Positions 33,373 through 42,388 are shown, counted from the first letter of the stretch. The stretch is 64,000 nucleotides of DNA from Desulfovibrio sp. (GCA_031272715.1 JAISTH010000083.1:1-64000); one strand, 5' to 3'. Numbers and translations are program-made. The notes: generated from the sequence alone by a model not told the origin.

Positions 33373-33860
33373 CTCCAACGTTAAAAAGAAAAGTCTCCCG
33401 AAAAGGCAAGTCAACCTCTCAAAAGATGTATGTAGTCTAATGTATTCATTGATGGATACATTATTGCAGACATCCAGATTCGTGTTGTCAAGCCAATTGA
33501 AGAACTTGACATACCACTCACAATCTCACGAAAATCGTAGTCATCGTTGTCTTTTGTGTGCGAAAGCTCAAGCACCTCTCGTACAGCCAGACGATAGAGA
33601 CGCATAGAAGCAAAAGGTTCTACGTGATCAACGAATTGCTGACGGTGATGACGAGACTGTCAATTTGCAATACGTATCATGATGATGAGACACTGGCCGA
33701 AATCCCAATCAAGACCCTGCCCAGTCCTGAGAAAAACGGGACGTACCGTCTCATGTACGACTGGTTGCACGGTCTTCGCTTCCAGACGCACTCGCCGCAC
33801 AGTTTAATCTTCACTTTCGAGTTGATTGCGAGCGAGTCCAATCCCTCCCGATGGTCCTGA
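33365..33860 (+). pseudogene. Multiply frameshifted AT-rich hypothetical gene
   Basis: Coding-like pieces occur in three frames in order. The first is MPDSNVKKKSLPKRQVNLSK; then comes VFIDGYIIADIQIRVVKPIE; the last is a stretch from 33558 containing KRFYVINELLTVMTRLSICN and LMYDWLHGL. No family is recognised. It follows the preceding pseudogene with an overlapping start, as toxin-antitoxin partners often do, so it may be a dead effector gene. The C-terminal piece could still be expressed alone. Confidence 0.35.
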
Positions 33861-33971
33861 TCTCTCACACATCAACGCAAGAGGGTCCGCCTAGGCGGGC
33901 GGATCCGGGACAATCCGCGCAGGAACAACCGCCACTCCTCCGGTTCGTCCCCGATCCCCGGATCGAGGACA

Positions 33972-34202
33972 TCACCGGCCCTGCGCCTTCTCCTCCCGGA
34001 AGTTCACGGCGATGGAGACATCCGTGCGCTTCGGCGGCGGAGGCACCTGCCCCATGCCCCGCACGGCGTTCATGGCGGCATCGTCCAGTTCCGGATAGCC
34101 GCTGCTCCTGGCCACCCTCGCCGAGCCCTGGACCCATCGGCCCCCTTTCAACCAGGGCTTGCTGACCGCCTCCCGCAGGGCCGCGATGCATCCCGTTCGT
34201 CG
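33972..34202 (-). pseudogene. TonB/TolA C-terminal domain fragment
   Basis: The readable C-terminal 76 codons contain CIAALREAVSKPWLKGG, SARVARSSGYPELDDAAMNA and VSIAVNFREE. This is the closing part of a TonB/TolA-type energy-transducer domain (SSGYPELDxAAxxAVR, then a final beta strand). The N-terminal anchor and the Pro-rich linker cannot be found upstream in any frame. The middle of the domain also appears shortened between KPWLKGG and SARV. It is a remnant at the edge of the decayed zone. Confidence 0.6.
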
Positions 34203-34235
34203 CACGGCCGCCCTGACACCTGCGGCCAAAGCATG

Positions 34236-34262
34236 TTGACAGATCTGCCGTATTGGTATACA
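34236..34262 (+). promoter_or_regulatory. Possible sigma-70 promoter before the methyltransferase gene
   Basis: TTGACA (34236-34241) is followed by TATACA (34257-34262) with a short 15-bp spacer; ATACAT gives 16. It stands out in GC-rich DNA and points toward the methyltransferase gene at 34498. The rest of 34263-34497 shows nothing recognisable. Confidence 0.4.
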
Positions 34263-34497
34263 TCTCCAATCCCACCGCGCCGCCGACGGCCGGCAGGGAT
34301 CGGAAGCAGCGGCGCGGGACGGCGCGACGTGCAGGAGCCCCGGCAGGCCCCTTCCGGCCGCGACCCAGAAAGACCCCACTATGGCGGCGCATGTCCCCGG
34401 AATCCCCGGCACGCGCCATTTCCTGCACCCGGAGCCCGAACGTAGCCGCTCCCCAATATTTGCGCGTCCCAAGACGCGGTGCCACCGGAAGTCCCTG

Positions 34498-35253
34498 ATG
34501 CCCGACATCCTCGAAAGGATCCGAAACAACCTGCCCATCGGCCACGACCTCGGCATCACCGCGGACCAGATCTCGTCCCTCGTGGAGGCCACCGGGGCGG
34601 AACGCTGGCACGTCCACGCCATCGTCCGCAGGAAGTACCGTCGCCACGCCTGCGTCGCCTGCGAATGGCTGGCCTCGGCCCTCCCCAGGGACGCCGTGGT
34701 GTTCGAGACCGCCTGCGGCAGCGGCGCGAACCTGCTCTGGCTGGCGGGCCGGGGATTCCACGCCCTCCACGGCATCGACATCTCCGAGGAGGCCGTCCGG
34801 CTGGCCCACGAAATCTCCCGGACGACGGGGGTGGATCTCGACGTCTGGAAGGACGACGCCCTGGCGCCCAAGGAGCCGAAGACCCTGGAACTCCTGGCCG
34901 GGGGCATCGACGCGGTCTTCTCCACGTCCTGGCTCGAGTACTCCCCCAACGAGACCCTTGGGGAATTCCTGCGGACGTACCGTCCGCACCTGCGGCCGGA
35001 CGGCATAGTGGTGTTCGTTTCGGCGACCCACGCCTACGATTCGGTGCCCAACAACAGATACCACTCCGCGGACTGGAAACTTCCGGTGGAGAAAAGACGC
35101 CCATCGGAGTACAAGATGCGCATCGACGCGAAAGAGGTCGCCGCCGTGGCGTCGGACTGCGGCTACAGGCTCGAGCGCGATGCGTCGTTCATGACGCTGG
35201 TGACCGGCCATCCCCAGATGGCCACGTACATGCTGCGCCGCTTGGCCGCATAG
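34498..35253 (+). CDS. Class I SAM-dependent methyltransferase
   Basis: This 251-aa protein has the Rossmann SAM-binding motif I VFETACGSGANLLWLAGRG (about residues 69-87), the acidic strand HGIDISEEAVRLA, and FSTSWLEYSPNETLGEFLRT in the motif II-III area. The N-terminal helical part contains HVHAIVRRKYRRHACVACEWL. There is no membrane segment. It resembles small-molecule or lipid/glycan methyltransferases; the substrate is unknown. It precedes a glycan-modification-like cluster on the same strand and may belong to it. The chosen ATG has no strong ribosome site; an upstream in-frame start exists but would add low-complexity sequence. Confidence 0.82.
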   Translation: MPDILERIRNNLPIGHDLGITADQISSLVEATGAERWHVHAIVRRKYRRHACVACEWLASALPRDAVVFETACGSGANLLWLAGRGFHALHGIDISEEAVRLAHEISRTTGVDLDVWKDDALAPKEPKTLELLAGGIDAVFSTSWLEYSPNETLGEFLRTYRPHLRPDGIVVFVSATHAYDSVPNNRYHSADWKLPVEKRRPSEYKMRIDAKEVAAVASDCGYRLERDASFMTLVTGHPQMATYMLRRLAA

Positions 35254-35309
35254 GCGATGGGGATGCGGGAAGAAAGACAACGTCGATTCACGCGGGAAAC
35301 GCCCAGGAC

Positions 35310-35522
35310 ATGAGCACGTCACGGAAATTGCGGGAAAGCGGCCCGAAGGCCGCCCCGAGCGCCCTCCTGCAGTGCCTCTGCGCACTGCTCGCGCTGCCGG
35401 CGTCGCTCCTCGCGACCCTGACGTTTCTCGTCGCGGGCCTTCCCTTCCTTCTCGTGAACGAACTCCTTCCTGCCGACTTGAGAGACGATCCGGCCTCCCG
35501 CATGCGGCGCGGGACCGTCTGA
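35310..35522 (+). CDS. Small hypothetical membrane protein (70 aa)
   Basis: The product has a basic N-terminus (MSTSRKLRESGPK) and two short hydrophobic stretches (LLQCLCALLALPASLL and FLVAGLPFLLVNELL), then a charged tail. It starts at an ATG preceded by CAGGA and lies between the methyltransferase and the SGNH gene on the same strand. No family is recognised. Its location suggests a small accessory protein of the carbamoyltransferase/SxtJ cluster. Confidence 0.45.
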   Translation: MSTSRKLRESGPKAAPSALLQCLCALLALPASLLATLTFLVAGLPFLLVNELLPADLRDDPASRMRRGTV

Positions 35523-35561
35523 AACGGACAATAGCCACCGGACAACGAGATAACCGCCAGG

Positions 35562-35608
35562 CAACGGCAGGACCGCCAGACGACGGCAGGACCGCCAGAC
35601 GACGGAAC
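35562..35608 (+). repeat. 19-bp tandem repeat before the SGNH gene
   Basis: The unit GACGGCAGGACCGCCAGAC occurs about 2.5 times, with flanking imperfect copies back to about 35540. It lies directly upstream of the ATG at 35624. Confidence 0.6.
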
Positions 35609-35623
35609 GACAGACACGGAACC

Positions 35624-37066
35624 ATGCAGAAAACCCGGAACAACATTCGGCTCTTTTTCCCGAGCGCGGCGCTGCGCTTCTTCGCCGGCATGCTGGCGAT
35701 CGTCGTCGTCGTCCTCTTCGGCGTCGAGCAGTTCATCCAGCGCCAGACGAGCTCCTCCCTCCTCAACAATTCCTGGTCCGAGGAGAACAGGCGCATCAAG
35801 CAGAGCAACCGGGAGAAGTTCGACAAGCTCGACGAGACCTTCCCGCTCCTGGCGACAAGGCACGGATGCACGCCCCTGGCATCGACCGCGTCCCACAGGA
35901 TCGTCCTCCTCGCGGACTCCTTCTCCTGGGGGGACGGGCTGGCCAACCTGAACGACGTCTGGTGGAGGCAGCTGCAACGGGAACTGGAACGCCGCGGCTA
36001 CCATGACGTCGAGGTCGTCTCCCTCGGCTGGAACGGCGCCCAGACCAAGGAGGAGCTCTCCTGGCTGCGGGATCCCCGCTTCACCGACCTCAAGGCCGAC
36101 GCCATCGTCATCGGCTACGTGGTGAACGACCCGGACATGGGGCTCATCCCCCAGAACTACAAGGTCTACCGGATGTTCTTCGCCGACGACGTCTTCCGCT
36201 TCTGGCTCCCCGAACTGGTGGAGCACTACCAGGCGGCGTTCATGCGCAAGGAGCACGCCCGCCGGGCGGCGGAGAACCTTTCCTACGGCCCGGAGGAGTG
36301 GCTCCTGCTCATCCTCGAGGGGGAGAACTTCCGCCTGTGGACGGAGACGGTGGCGGCCCTGAAGAAGGAACTCGCCTCCAAGGGCGTCCCCTTCGTCTAC
36401 ATGACCCTGCCCGCCTCCCCCGACAAGGCCTACCATGAAGTCCGCTACGAGAAGCCCCTGCGGGTCATCCGGGAGAGCGGCATCCCGCTGCTGGACATCC
36501 TGGACGACTTCACCAGGGAGAAGGACAAGGGGGTCTCGCCTCTCATCTGGGCGGCCAACCCCGCCAACGGGCATCCCGGGACGGGCACCACCAACTACTA
36601 CGCCAGGAAGCTCGCGGACTACCTGGAGGCCAACATGCCCCAGGTCCTCGGCCCGAAGGGCCCGGCCCCCGTCCGCCCCCCCCGGGTCAACGACTGGTAC
36701 CCTTGGAAGATGCAGGCCGACCTGAACGAGTCCGGCCTCCTCCATCTGCGCCTGCCGGAATTCCGGGAGATGGGCGTCCTGCCCGTGGGCGAGCCCCACA
36801 TCCTTGTCAGCTTCGAACGCCCCGTGAACCTGCGGCAGGTGCAGCTCCCGGACGCCGGCATCGTCTCCCAGGTCATCGTCACCGCCACGGACCCCCAGGG
36901 ACTCGACGAACACACCCTCATCCCCTGTTCCACCAACAACGGCCGCGACTTCACCGTCCCCCCTCTCCCCCCGGGCAACCTCGTCAACACGCTGCGTTTC
37001 GTGCCCAAGGTGGAGAACCGCGCCATGACGGCCCAGCTGACCTTCGGCGACGGAGGCGGACGATGA
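35624..37066 (+). CDS. Membrane-anchored SGNH/GDSL-like protein
   Basis: This 480-aa protein has an N-terminal membrane anchor (about residues 18-38, MLAIVVVVLFGVEQFI) and a large extracytoplasmic part. An SGNH block I reads LLADSFSWGDGL (about residue 90), block II EVVSLGWNGAQT, and block III is like VIGYVVNDPDMG, as in SGNH hydrolases that deacylate or acylate glycans. The C-terminal 120 residues form a beta-rich domain. The stop overlaps the next start (ATGA, 37063-37066), so it is coupled to the carbamoyltransferase. In related clusters such SGNH proteins accompany NodU-type carbamoyltransferases and SxtJ proteins. Confidence 0.8.
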   Translation: MQKTRNNIRLFFPSAALRFFAGMLAIVVVVLFGVEQFIQRQTSSSLLNNSWSEENRRIKQSNREKFDKLDETFPLLATRHGCTPLASTASHRIVLLADSFSWGDGLANLNDVWWRQLQRELERRGYHDVEVVSLGWNGAQTKEELSWLRDPRFTDLKADAIVIGYVVNDPDMGLIPQNYKVYRMFFADDVFRFWLPELVEHYQAAFMRKEHARRAAENLSYGPEEWLLLILEGENFRLWTETVAALKKELASKGVPFVYMTLPASPDKAYHEVRYEKPLRVIRESGIPLLDILDDFTREKDKGVSPLIWAANPANGHPGTGTTNYYARKLADYLEANMPQVLGPKGPAPVRPPRVNDWYPWKMQADLNESGLLHLRLPEFREMGVLPVGEPHILVSFERPVNLRQVQLPDAGIVSQVIVTATDPQGLDEHTLIPCSTNNGRDFTVPPLPPGNLVNTLRFVPKVENRAMTAQLTFGDGGGR

Positions 37067-38901
37067 ACACGATCTTGGGCATCTCCGCCTACTACCACGA
37101 CTCGGCCGCAGCCCTGCTGCAGGACGGGGTCATCGTCGCCGCGGCGCAGGAGGAGCGGTTCTCCCGCGTCAAGGGGGACGCCCGGTTCCCCCACAACGCC
37201 GTGGGTTTCTGCCTCGAGGAAGGGGGCCTGGACATCGCCGACGTGGACCACGTCGTCTTCTACGAGAATCCCCTGGAGAAGTTCGACAGACTCCTCCAGT
37301 GCTACCTCCACACCTCCCCCGGCTCCCTGCAGAGCTTCCTCGCCGCCATGCCCAAGTGGCTCTCCAGCAACCTCTGGATGGAGAAGGAGATATGCAGGGA
37401 ACTGGGCGTCTCGCGGCGCATCCAGTTCTGCGACCACCACCTCTCCCACGCCGCCAGCGCCTTCTTCCCCTCCCCCTTCCGGGACGCCGCCATCGTCACC
37501 ATCGACGGCGTCGGGGAATGGGCCACGTCCACCATCGGCGTCGGCGAGGACAACACCATCACCCTGCGCAAGGAGATGCGCTTCCCCAACTCCATCGGCC
37601 TGCTGTATTCCGCCTTCACCGCCTTCACGGGCTTCAAGATCAACAGCGGCGAATACAAGCTCATGGGCCTGGCCCCCTACGGCCGGCCCGTCTACAAGGA
37701 GCGCATCCTGCGGGACGTCATCAGCCTCGACGAGAGCACCGGGGCCGTCACGCTGAACCAGAAGTACTTCAACTACACCCGCGGCCTCACCATGACCAAC
37801 GAGGCCTTCAACGACCTCTTCGGCGGCGCCCCGCGGACGCCCGAGACCGACATCACCCAGCGGGAGATGGACATCGCGGCCAGCATCCAGGAGATCGTGG
37901 AGGACGCCATCCTCGCCATCGCGCGGCACGCCCTGGATCTGACCCTCAAGGATCGCCTCGTCATGGCCGGGGGCGTCGCTCTCAACGTGGTCGCCTGCGG
38001 CAGGCTGGCCCGGGAGGGGATATTCCCCTCCATATGGGTGCAGCCGGCCTCCGGGGACGCCGGCGGGGCTCTCGGCGCCGCCCTCTGGCACTGGCACATG
38101 GTCCAGGGCAAGCCCCGCACCCCGAATCCCGACGACGACATGCGGGGTTCCTTCCTCGGCCCGGACATCCCCCCGGCCTCGCCGGAGGACGACGAGATGC
38201 TGACCAGGCTCGGCGCCGTCTGGGAGACCCTGGAGGACGAGGCCCTGCAGGCCCGCATCGCGGAACTCCTCGCGGACGAGCGCATCGTCGCGGTGGCCCG
38301 GGGACGCATGGAGTGGGGGCCGAGGGCCCTGGGAGCCCGGTCCATCCTCGGCGACGCCCGCAGCCCCCGCATGCAGGCCCACATGAACCTGAAGATCAAG
38401 TTCCGGGAGAGCTTCCGGCCCTTCGCCCCCATGGTGCTGGCGGAACACCAGGACGAATGGTTCGAGCCCATCCAGCAGAACCCCTACATGCTCCTCGTCT
38501 CGCCGGTCCGGGAGGAGCGCCGCATCCCCCTGGAAAAGGAGGCGGAGGGCCTCTGGGGCATGGACCTGCTCAAGGTGCGCCGCTCCCAGATACCCGCCGT
38601 CACCCACGTGGACTATTCCGCCCGGCTCCAGACCGTGGACGCCAAGCGCAACCCCTTCACCCACGGGGTGATCGTCCGGTTCATGGAACTGACGGGCTGC
38701 CCCGTCATCATCAACACGTCCTTCAACGTCCGGGGCGAGCCCATCGTCTGCACCTGCGAGGACGCCTACCGATGCTTCATGGCCACGGAGATCGACGCCC
38801 TCGTGGTGGGCAACCGTCTCATGCTGCGGGAAGAACAGAAGAGCCGCCCCATGACCGCCGAGGAGCGGGCGCAATGGCTGAAGAGGTACGACCTTGACTA
38901 G
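37063..38901 (+). CDS. NodU/CmcH-family carbamoyltransferase
   Basis: This 612-aa protein has the two-part family layout. The N-terminal Kae1-like part (1-370) has GISAYYHDSAAALL, QEERFSRVKGD, the metal-binding histidines in CDHHLSHAASAFFPSPF, and NSGEYKLMGLAPYG. The C-terminal YrdC-like part has RMEWGPRALGARSIL and SFNVRGEPIVCT. It transfers a carbamoyl group from carbamoyl phosphate to a hydroxyl of a sugar or small molecule in the cytoplasm. The gene overlaps the SGNH gene upstream and the SxtJ-like gene downstream, so all three are made together. A surface glycan is the likely acceptor; this is inference. Confidence 0.93.
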   Translation: MNTILGISAYYHDSAAALLQDGVIVAAAQEERFSRVKGDARFPHNAVGFCLEEGGLDIADVDHVVFYENPLEKFDRLLQCYLHTSPGSLQSFLAAMPKWLSSNLWMEKEICRELGVSRRIQFCDHHLSHAASAFFPSPFRDAAIVTIDGVGEWATSTIGVGEDNTITLRKEMRFPNSIGLLYSAFTAFTGFKINSGEYKLMGLAPYGRPVYKERILRDVISLDESTGAVTLNQKYFNYTRGLTMTNEAFNDLFGGAPRTPETDITQREMDIAASIQEIVEDAILAIARHALDLTLKDRLVMAGGVALNVVACGRLAREGIFPSIWVQPASGDAGGALGAALWHWHMVQGKPRTPNPDDDMRGSFLGPDIPPASPEDDEMLTRLGAVWETLEDEALQARIAELLADERIVAVARGRMEWGPRALGARSILGDARSPRMQAHMNLKIKFRESFRPFAPMVLAEHQDEWFEPIQQNPYMLLVSPVREERRIPLEKEAEGLWGMDLLKVRRSQIPAVTHVDYSARLQTVDAKRNPFTHGVIVRFMELTGCPVIINTSFNVRGEPIVCTCEDAYRCFMATEIDALVVGNRLMLREEQKSRPMTAEERAQWLKRYDLD

Positions 38902-39493
38902 CGCCTACATGAAGGGATACGCCGACCGGCAGCTCGTGGAGAGGATCCGGCACTGCACGGCCCTGGGGCAGGTGCTGGGGGCGATCTGCGCCGTGTACGG
39001 GGCCTACGGCTACTTCGCCGGGATGGATCATTCCGACGGGTTCTACATCACGTTCTGGGTTCTCGGCTCCGCGCTGCTCCTCGCCGCCATCGCCTACCCC
39101 CTCTGTCTCGATTCCGCGACCCGCGCGGTGCGGAACCTCACGGGAAAAATCGGGCATTTCATCTTCAACGCATTGCTGACGATACTCTACTATCTCGTGC
39201 TGACGCCCATCGGGCGCCTCACCGGGAAGGCCTCCCCGGCCCTGCCCTTCGCCGCGTGGGACTCCCCCGAGAAGGCGGTCTCCTACGGATGGCGGGACAA
39301 GACGACGCGAACCCTCGTGCAGGAGAGCGGCGAGGCCCACATCGGGAACATCTTCTACCAGATACTCAGATACTTCGTGCAGCACGGCCGGTGGTTCCTG
39401 ATACCGCTGATCATCGTGCTCCTGTTCCTCGGGCTCATCCTGTTCTTCGCCCAGACGTCGGTGCTTGCGCCGTTCATCTACACGCTTTTCTAG
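38894..39493 (+). CDS. SxtJ-DUF5989 fusion membrane protein
   Basis: This 199-aa protein combines two proteins usually encoded separately beside carbamoyltransferases. Residues 1-130 resemble SxtJ: two hydrophobic helices (GQVLGAICAVYGAYGYF and FWVLGSALLLAAIAYPL), then ILYYLVLTPIGRLTG. Residues 145-199 match DUF5989: IGNIFYQILRYFVQHGRWF, a hydrophobic helix, and the typical ending SVLAPFIYTLF. The start is taken as TTG at 38894, which overlaps the upstream stop and has GAGG seven bases before it; an ATG at 38909 lacks a ribosome site. It probably assembles with the carbamoyltransferase or SGNH protein at the membrane. Confidence 0.85.
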   Translation: MTSAYMKGYADRQLVERIRHCTALGQVLGAICAVYGAYGYFAGMDHSDGFYITFWVLGSALLLAAIAYPLCLDSATRAVRNLTGKIGHFIFNALLTILYYLVLTPIGRLTGKASPALPFAAWDSPEKAVSYGWRDKTTRTLVQESGEAHIGNIFYQILRYFVQHGRWFLIPLIIVLLFLGLILFFAQTSVLAPFIYTLF

Positions 39494-39772
39494 CAGGAAA
39501 GGCCCGGACGGGCGGCGGTCGGCGGCCGCCCGGGATTCGAGGGCACCGGGACTTCCAGCCGGACGGGAGCGCGCAAGGACGCGAAACCTCCCGGAACAGG
39601 GACGACGAGACGCCCGCAAGGCCGATGCCTTCCGGGACGGGATCCGGCGGATGGAGGCCGGATGCGGGACGGCATCGCACCGGACCGCGCCGATTGGAAA
39701 CTTGCACGTGGCCGGAGGACCGGTGAAGCCGATGCCGCGGATTGCACGCCCGGAAACGGGCAAAGGGTCGCC

Positions 39773-41641
39773 ATGGCGTTCCCCACGCTGAACGATCTGC
39801 TCCATGCGCCGCAGATACCCGATCTGCGCGTCGCCGACGACGTCCGGGAGGGGCGGCTTCGCCTCCTGCCTGCGGACTGGCTGTTCCTGTTCGCGGTGCT
39901 GGCGTACGCGTGGGTCGCCCTTGCCGGCATCGCGTCGCTGTCGGTGGGCGGGGTGGACATCTGCGGGGACCTCGCCTGCTACGCCCAGCACATCGCCGGC
40001 ATCCAGCACCGCCCCATCTTCGCCCTCGACCCGCTCCTTGCCACGGCGACCCCCGCCAACACGCTTCCCACCCTGGAAGCCTTCCTGGCCCAGCTGCTCC
40101 AGCCGGGAGACGACTGCGTGCAGGGACTCTTCAGGGCAGGCTTCGTCGCGGTCCTGGCCAACTATCTCGCCTATTACGCCCTCGGGCGCTGCCTCTTCGC
40201 CTCCCCGCTCGTGGCGGCGCTGCTCTCGCTCCTCATGACCACCACGGTCTGGGTGGGCTTCGGCACCTTCTGGGGACTGGGCACCGGGGACGTCACCCCC
40301 AGGGTCTTCTTCTCCGCCTACTTCCCCCTGCTCCTGGGCGGCACGCTCCTCGCCCTGGACCGGCCCGCGCTGCGGCCCATCGTGATGCTGGCATCCGGGG
40401 CGGGCATCTATCTCCACGGCCTCAGTTCCCTCGTCGCGAGCTGCATGTGCTTCACGGTCTTCGCGCTGACCCTGCCCAAGGAGTGCAGCATCCGGAGACA
40501 CATCGTCGGTCTCGCCGTGTGCCTCGCCGCCTGGGCGCTGCCCACCTGTCTCTTCTTCCAGGCGACCCTCACCCCCACCGGCAAGTTCTCCGCGGAGGAA
40601 CTGGAGACCTTCCAACGGGTCTTCGACAGGCGTTTCGCGAAGGACTACGGGGGGATGCTGGGCTATTTCTTCCGCGGCAACGACATCTTCCCGCTGCTGC
40701 CGCTGGGCATCGCGGGGTACCTCATCACCCAGCGCCTCGGTTCCCCGGAAATGCGCAGGCTGGCCCGGGTCTGCGCCCTCATGGCCGTGGGGGTCGGGGG
40801 CGCCGCCATCCTCTCCGTGGCCGAATCCGCCATCGCGCCCCACATCGGCAACCTCCCCATGGGACGGGAGATACTCCGGGGCACGCGCTTTCTCGTCCCC
40901 CTCTCATGGCTCATGGGGGTCAGCGCCCTCGTGTGCATCGGCCGGGAGCATCCCCGGCCGATGCAGGTCGTCGCGATCGGCGCCATGGTGTGCATCCTGA
41001 CCCTCGACCAGGGGCGGTGGCGCAGATCCTTCGACGTCGAGGCGAGAGAGGCGCTGGGGATTGCGCAGTCCCAGGAGACGCGTCTGACCGTCGAGATCGC
41101 CGGCAGCTACAAGGAGGCCCTTGAGGCCCTGGACCGTCTGGTCAAGCCGGGGGAGACCGTGCTGGGAGTCCCCGACACCATGGCGGTCCGCTACTTCCTG
41201 CGCCGCCCCCTTGCCTACTCCTTCAAGGACGGTTCCTTCTACCTCTACAACCGGGACATCACCGGAGCCCGGAAGTGGATGGACCTGACGAGCGCCCGGG
41301 ACAAGGGAGGGGACATGGGGCTCTGGCGGGCGACGGGGGCGAAGTGGATCCTGAGCGGCTTTCCCGGGAGGAGGGACCAGGTGGCCCGGGAAGGGATGGG
41401 GCGTGTGGTGTGGAGCAACGGGCTGTGGTTCATCGCGCAACGGGGGGACGCGGACGAGGCCCCGGCGGCCGGGGCGGACCGGAAGACCGAGCAGGCCCCC
41501 GAGTCGGTCCGGAAGACCGAGTCGGTCCCCGAACCGGTCACGCAGTCCGAACCTGCCCCAGCCCCTGAACAGGTTCCAGCCCCCGAGCAAGTCCCTGCGC
41601 CCGAGCCGGCCCCTGAGCCGGTTCGGCAGCCGGCGCCGTAG
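39773..41641 (+). CDS. Polytopic membrane protein with Pro/Glu-rich tail
   Basis: The product is 622 aa with about ten predicted membrane helices between residues 38 and 430 (for example LFLFAVLAYAWVALAGIASL and HIVGLAVCLAAWALPTCLFF). A soluble domain (about 430-570) is followed by a low-complexity tail of PEP and PAPEQV units. The layout resembles GT-C-type or O-antigen-related membrane proteins, with a loop after helix 1 (DICGDLACYAQHIAG) rich in acidic residues. No catalytic signature is certain. It follows the SxtJ-like gene by 279 bp on the same strand and may complete the glycan-modification cluster. Function unknown. Confidence 0.75.
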   Translation: MAFPTLNDLLHAPQIPDLRVADDVREGRLRLLPADWLFLFAVLAYAWVALAGIASLSVGGVDICGDLACYAQHIAGIQHRPIFALDPLLATATPANTLPTLEAFLAQLLQPGDDCVQGLFRAGFVAVLANYLAYYALGRCLFASPLVAALLSLLMTTTVWVGFGTFWGLGTGDVTPRVFFSAYFPLLLGGTLLALDRPALRPIVMLASGAGIYLHGLSSLVASCMCFTVFALTLPKECSIRRHIVGLAVCLAAWALPTCLFFQATLTPTGKFSAEELETFQRVFDRRFAKDYGGMLGYFFRGNDIFPLLPLGIAGYLITQRLGSPEMRRLARVCALMAVGVGGAAILSVAESAIAPHIGNLPMGREILRGTRFLVPLSWLMGVSALVCIGREHPRPMQVVAIGAMVCILTLDQGRWRRSFDVEAREALGIAQSQETRLTVEIAGSYKEALEALDRLVKPGETVLGVPDTMAVRYFLRRPLAYSFKDGSFYLYNRDITGARKWMDLTSARDKGGDMGLWRATGAKWILSGFPGRRDQVAREGMGRVVWSNGLWFIAQRGDADEAPAAGADRKTEQAPESVRKTESVPEPVTQSEPAPAPEQVPAPEQVPAPEPAPEPVRQPAP

Positions 41642-42283
41642 TCCCCGGGATCCGGCCCCCACCCGCCCCACGATTCCTGGCGCGGACTCCCTCCGGGCCG
41701 TCCGCCGCATCCCGCTGCGCGCTTTTGCGCGCGTCTTCTTTTGTCCCACGGGAGTTCAGGGCATGCGTCCATTGCGCACGGATCCTCCTGCAGGAGCATC
41801 CGGCCCCTATCTCTTCACAACAGGGCAAAAGCATTCGAGGAAGGTTCCATGCCGGGGACCGTGACTGGTGGCGGACAGAACGTGCGAGAGCCCTGGCCGG
41901 ATTCCGGCAGGAAGATGTTGACACGGCGGCGAGGGACGCATAACGTGGAGAGGCCGCCTTGGGCCATGGGTAAGGCGATATGCGCAATCCCATGCTGGCA
42001 CGAAGGAGGAAGGCGGACGGTCCCGGCAACCGGCGAGACCCCCACGAGGTGCCGCCCATGGGGCAGACAACGGAAGCGGCGCAACCGGAGGCCGTCTGGA
42101 CCTGGACGACAAGCCCAAAGCCCTGAAGCGGGAACCAGTTGGACGTGTGGCGCCGATGCCCATGCCTGCACAAAGAAAATCGTCGAGGGACACGCATGAA
42201 GAGCGCAGGAGAACGCCTCCCGGCAGTCCCCGTGAGCGAACCCGAAAGTCCTGAGGCCGCCCGCGGGTCGATCCGCCGTGATT
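41642..42283. other. Intergenic region, 642 bp
   Basis: Several short overlapping frames exist on both strands, but none has a ribosome site or family resemblance. The region ends at a sigma-54-type promoter. Nothing else is recognised. Confidence 0.4.
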
Positions 42284-42299
42284 TGGCACGATTCTTGCT
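42284..42299 (+). promoter_or_regulatory. Sigma-54 (RpoN) -24/-12 promoter
   Basis: TGGCACGATTCTTGCT is an exact match to the TGGCAC-N5-TTGCW consensus, with the invariant GG and GC correctly spaced. Transcription should start near 42310. The next gene, cbiK, is 580 bp downstream, and a terminator-like hairpin lies between. Confidence 0.75.
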
Positions 42300-42309
42300 C
42301 TCTCTCTAC

Positions 42310-42388
42310 AACAGGTAACTCTTCTCCCGAAGAGCTACCTCTCTTTTTGTCTTCCGCACAAGACCACCGCCAACGATGGTGGTCTTGT
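42310..42388 (+). ncRNA. Candidate sigma-54-dependent small RNA
   Basis: The predicted sigma-54 start (about 42310) leads straight into two hairpins. The first, 42314-42339 (GGTAACTCTTC / GAAGAGCTACC with one mismatch), is followed by CTCTTTTTGTCTT. The second, 42358-42388, is a perfect 11-bp stem (ACAAGACCACC / GGTGGTCTTGT) with a 9-base loop. No ORF of useful length fits. The product would be a transcript of about 40 or 80 nt. This is inferred from sequence only. Confidence 0.45.
42314..42350 (+). terminator. Intrinsic terminator-like hairpin with U-run
   Basis: The stem GGTAACTCTTC / GAAGAGCTACC (one A-C mismatch) has a TCCC loop, followed by TCTCTTTTTGTC. It lies only a few bases after the predicted sigma-54 start. 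Confidence 0.6.

Noticed and set aside
33865-35946. Long minus-strand frame over the methyltransferase and SGNH genes
   Set aside because: Shadow frame with no motif. The real signal on this strand is only the TonB fragment, which is in a different frame.
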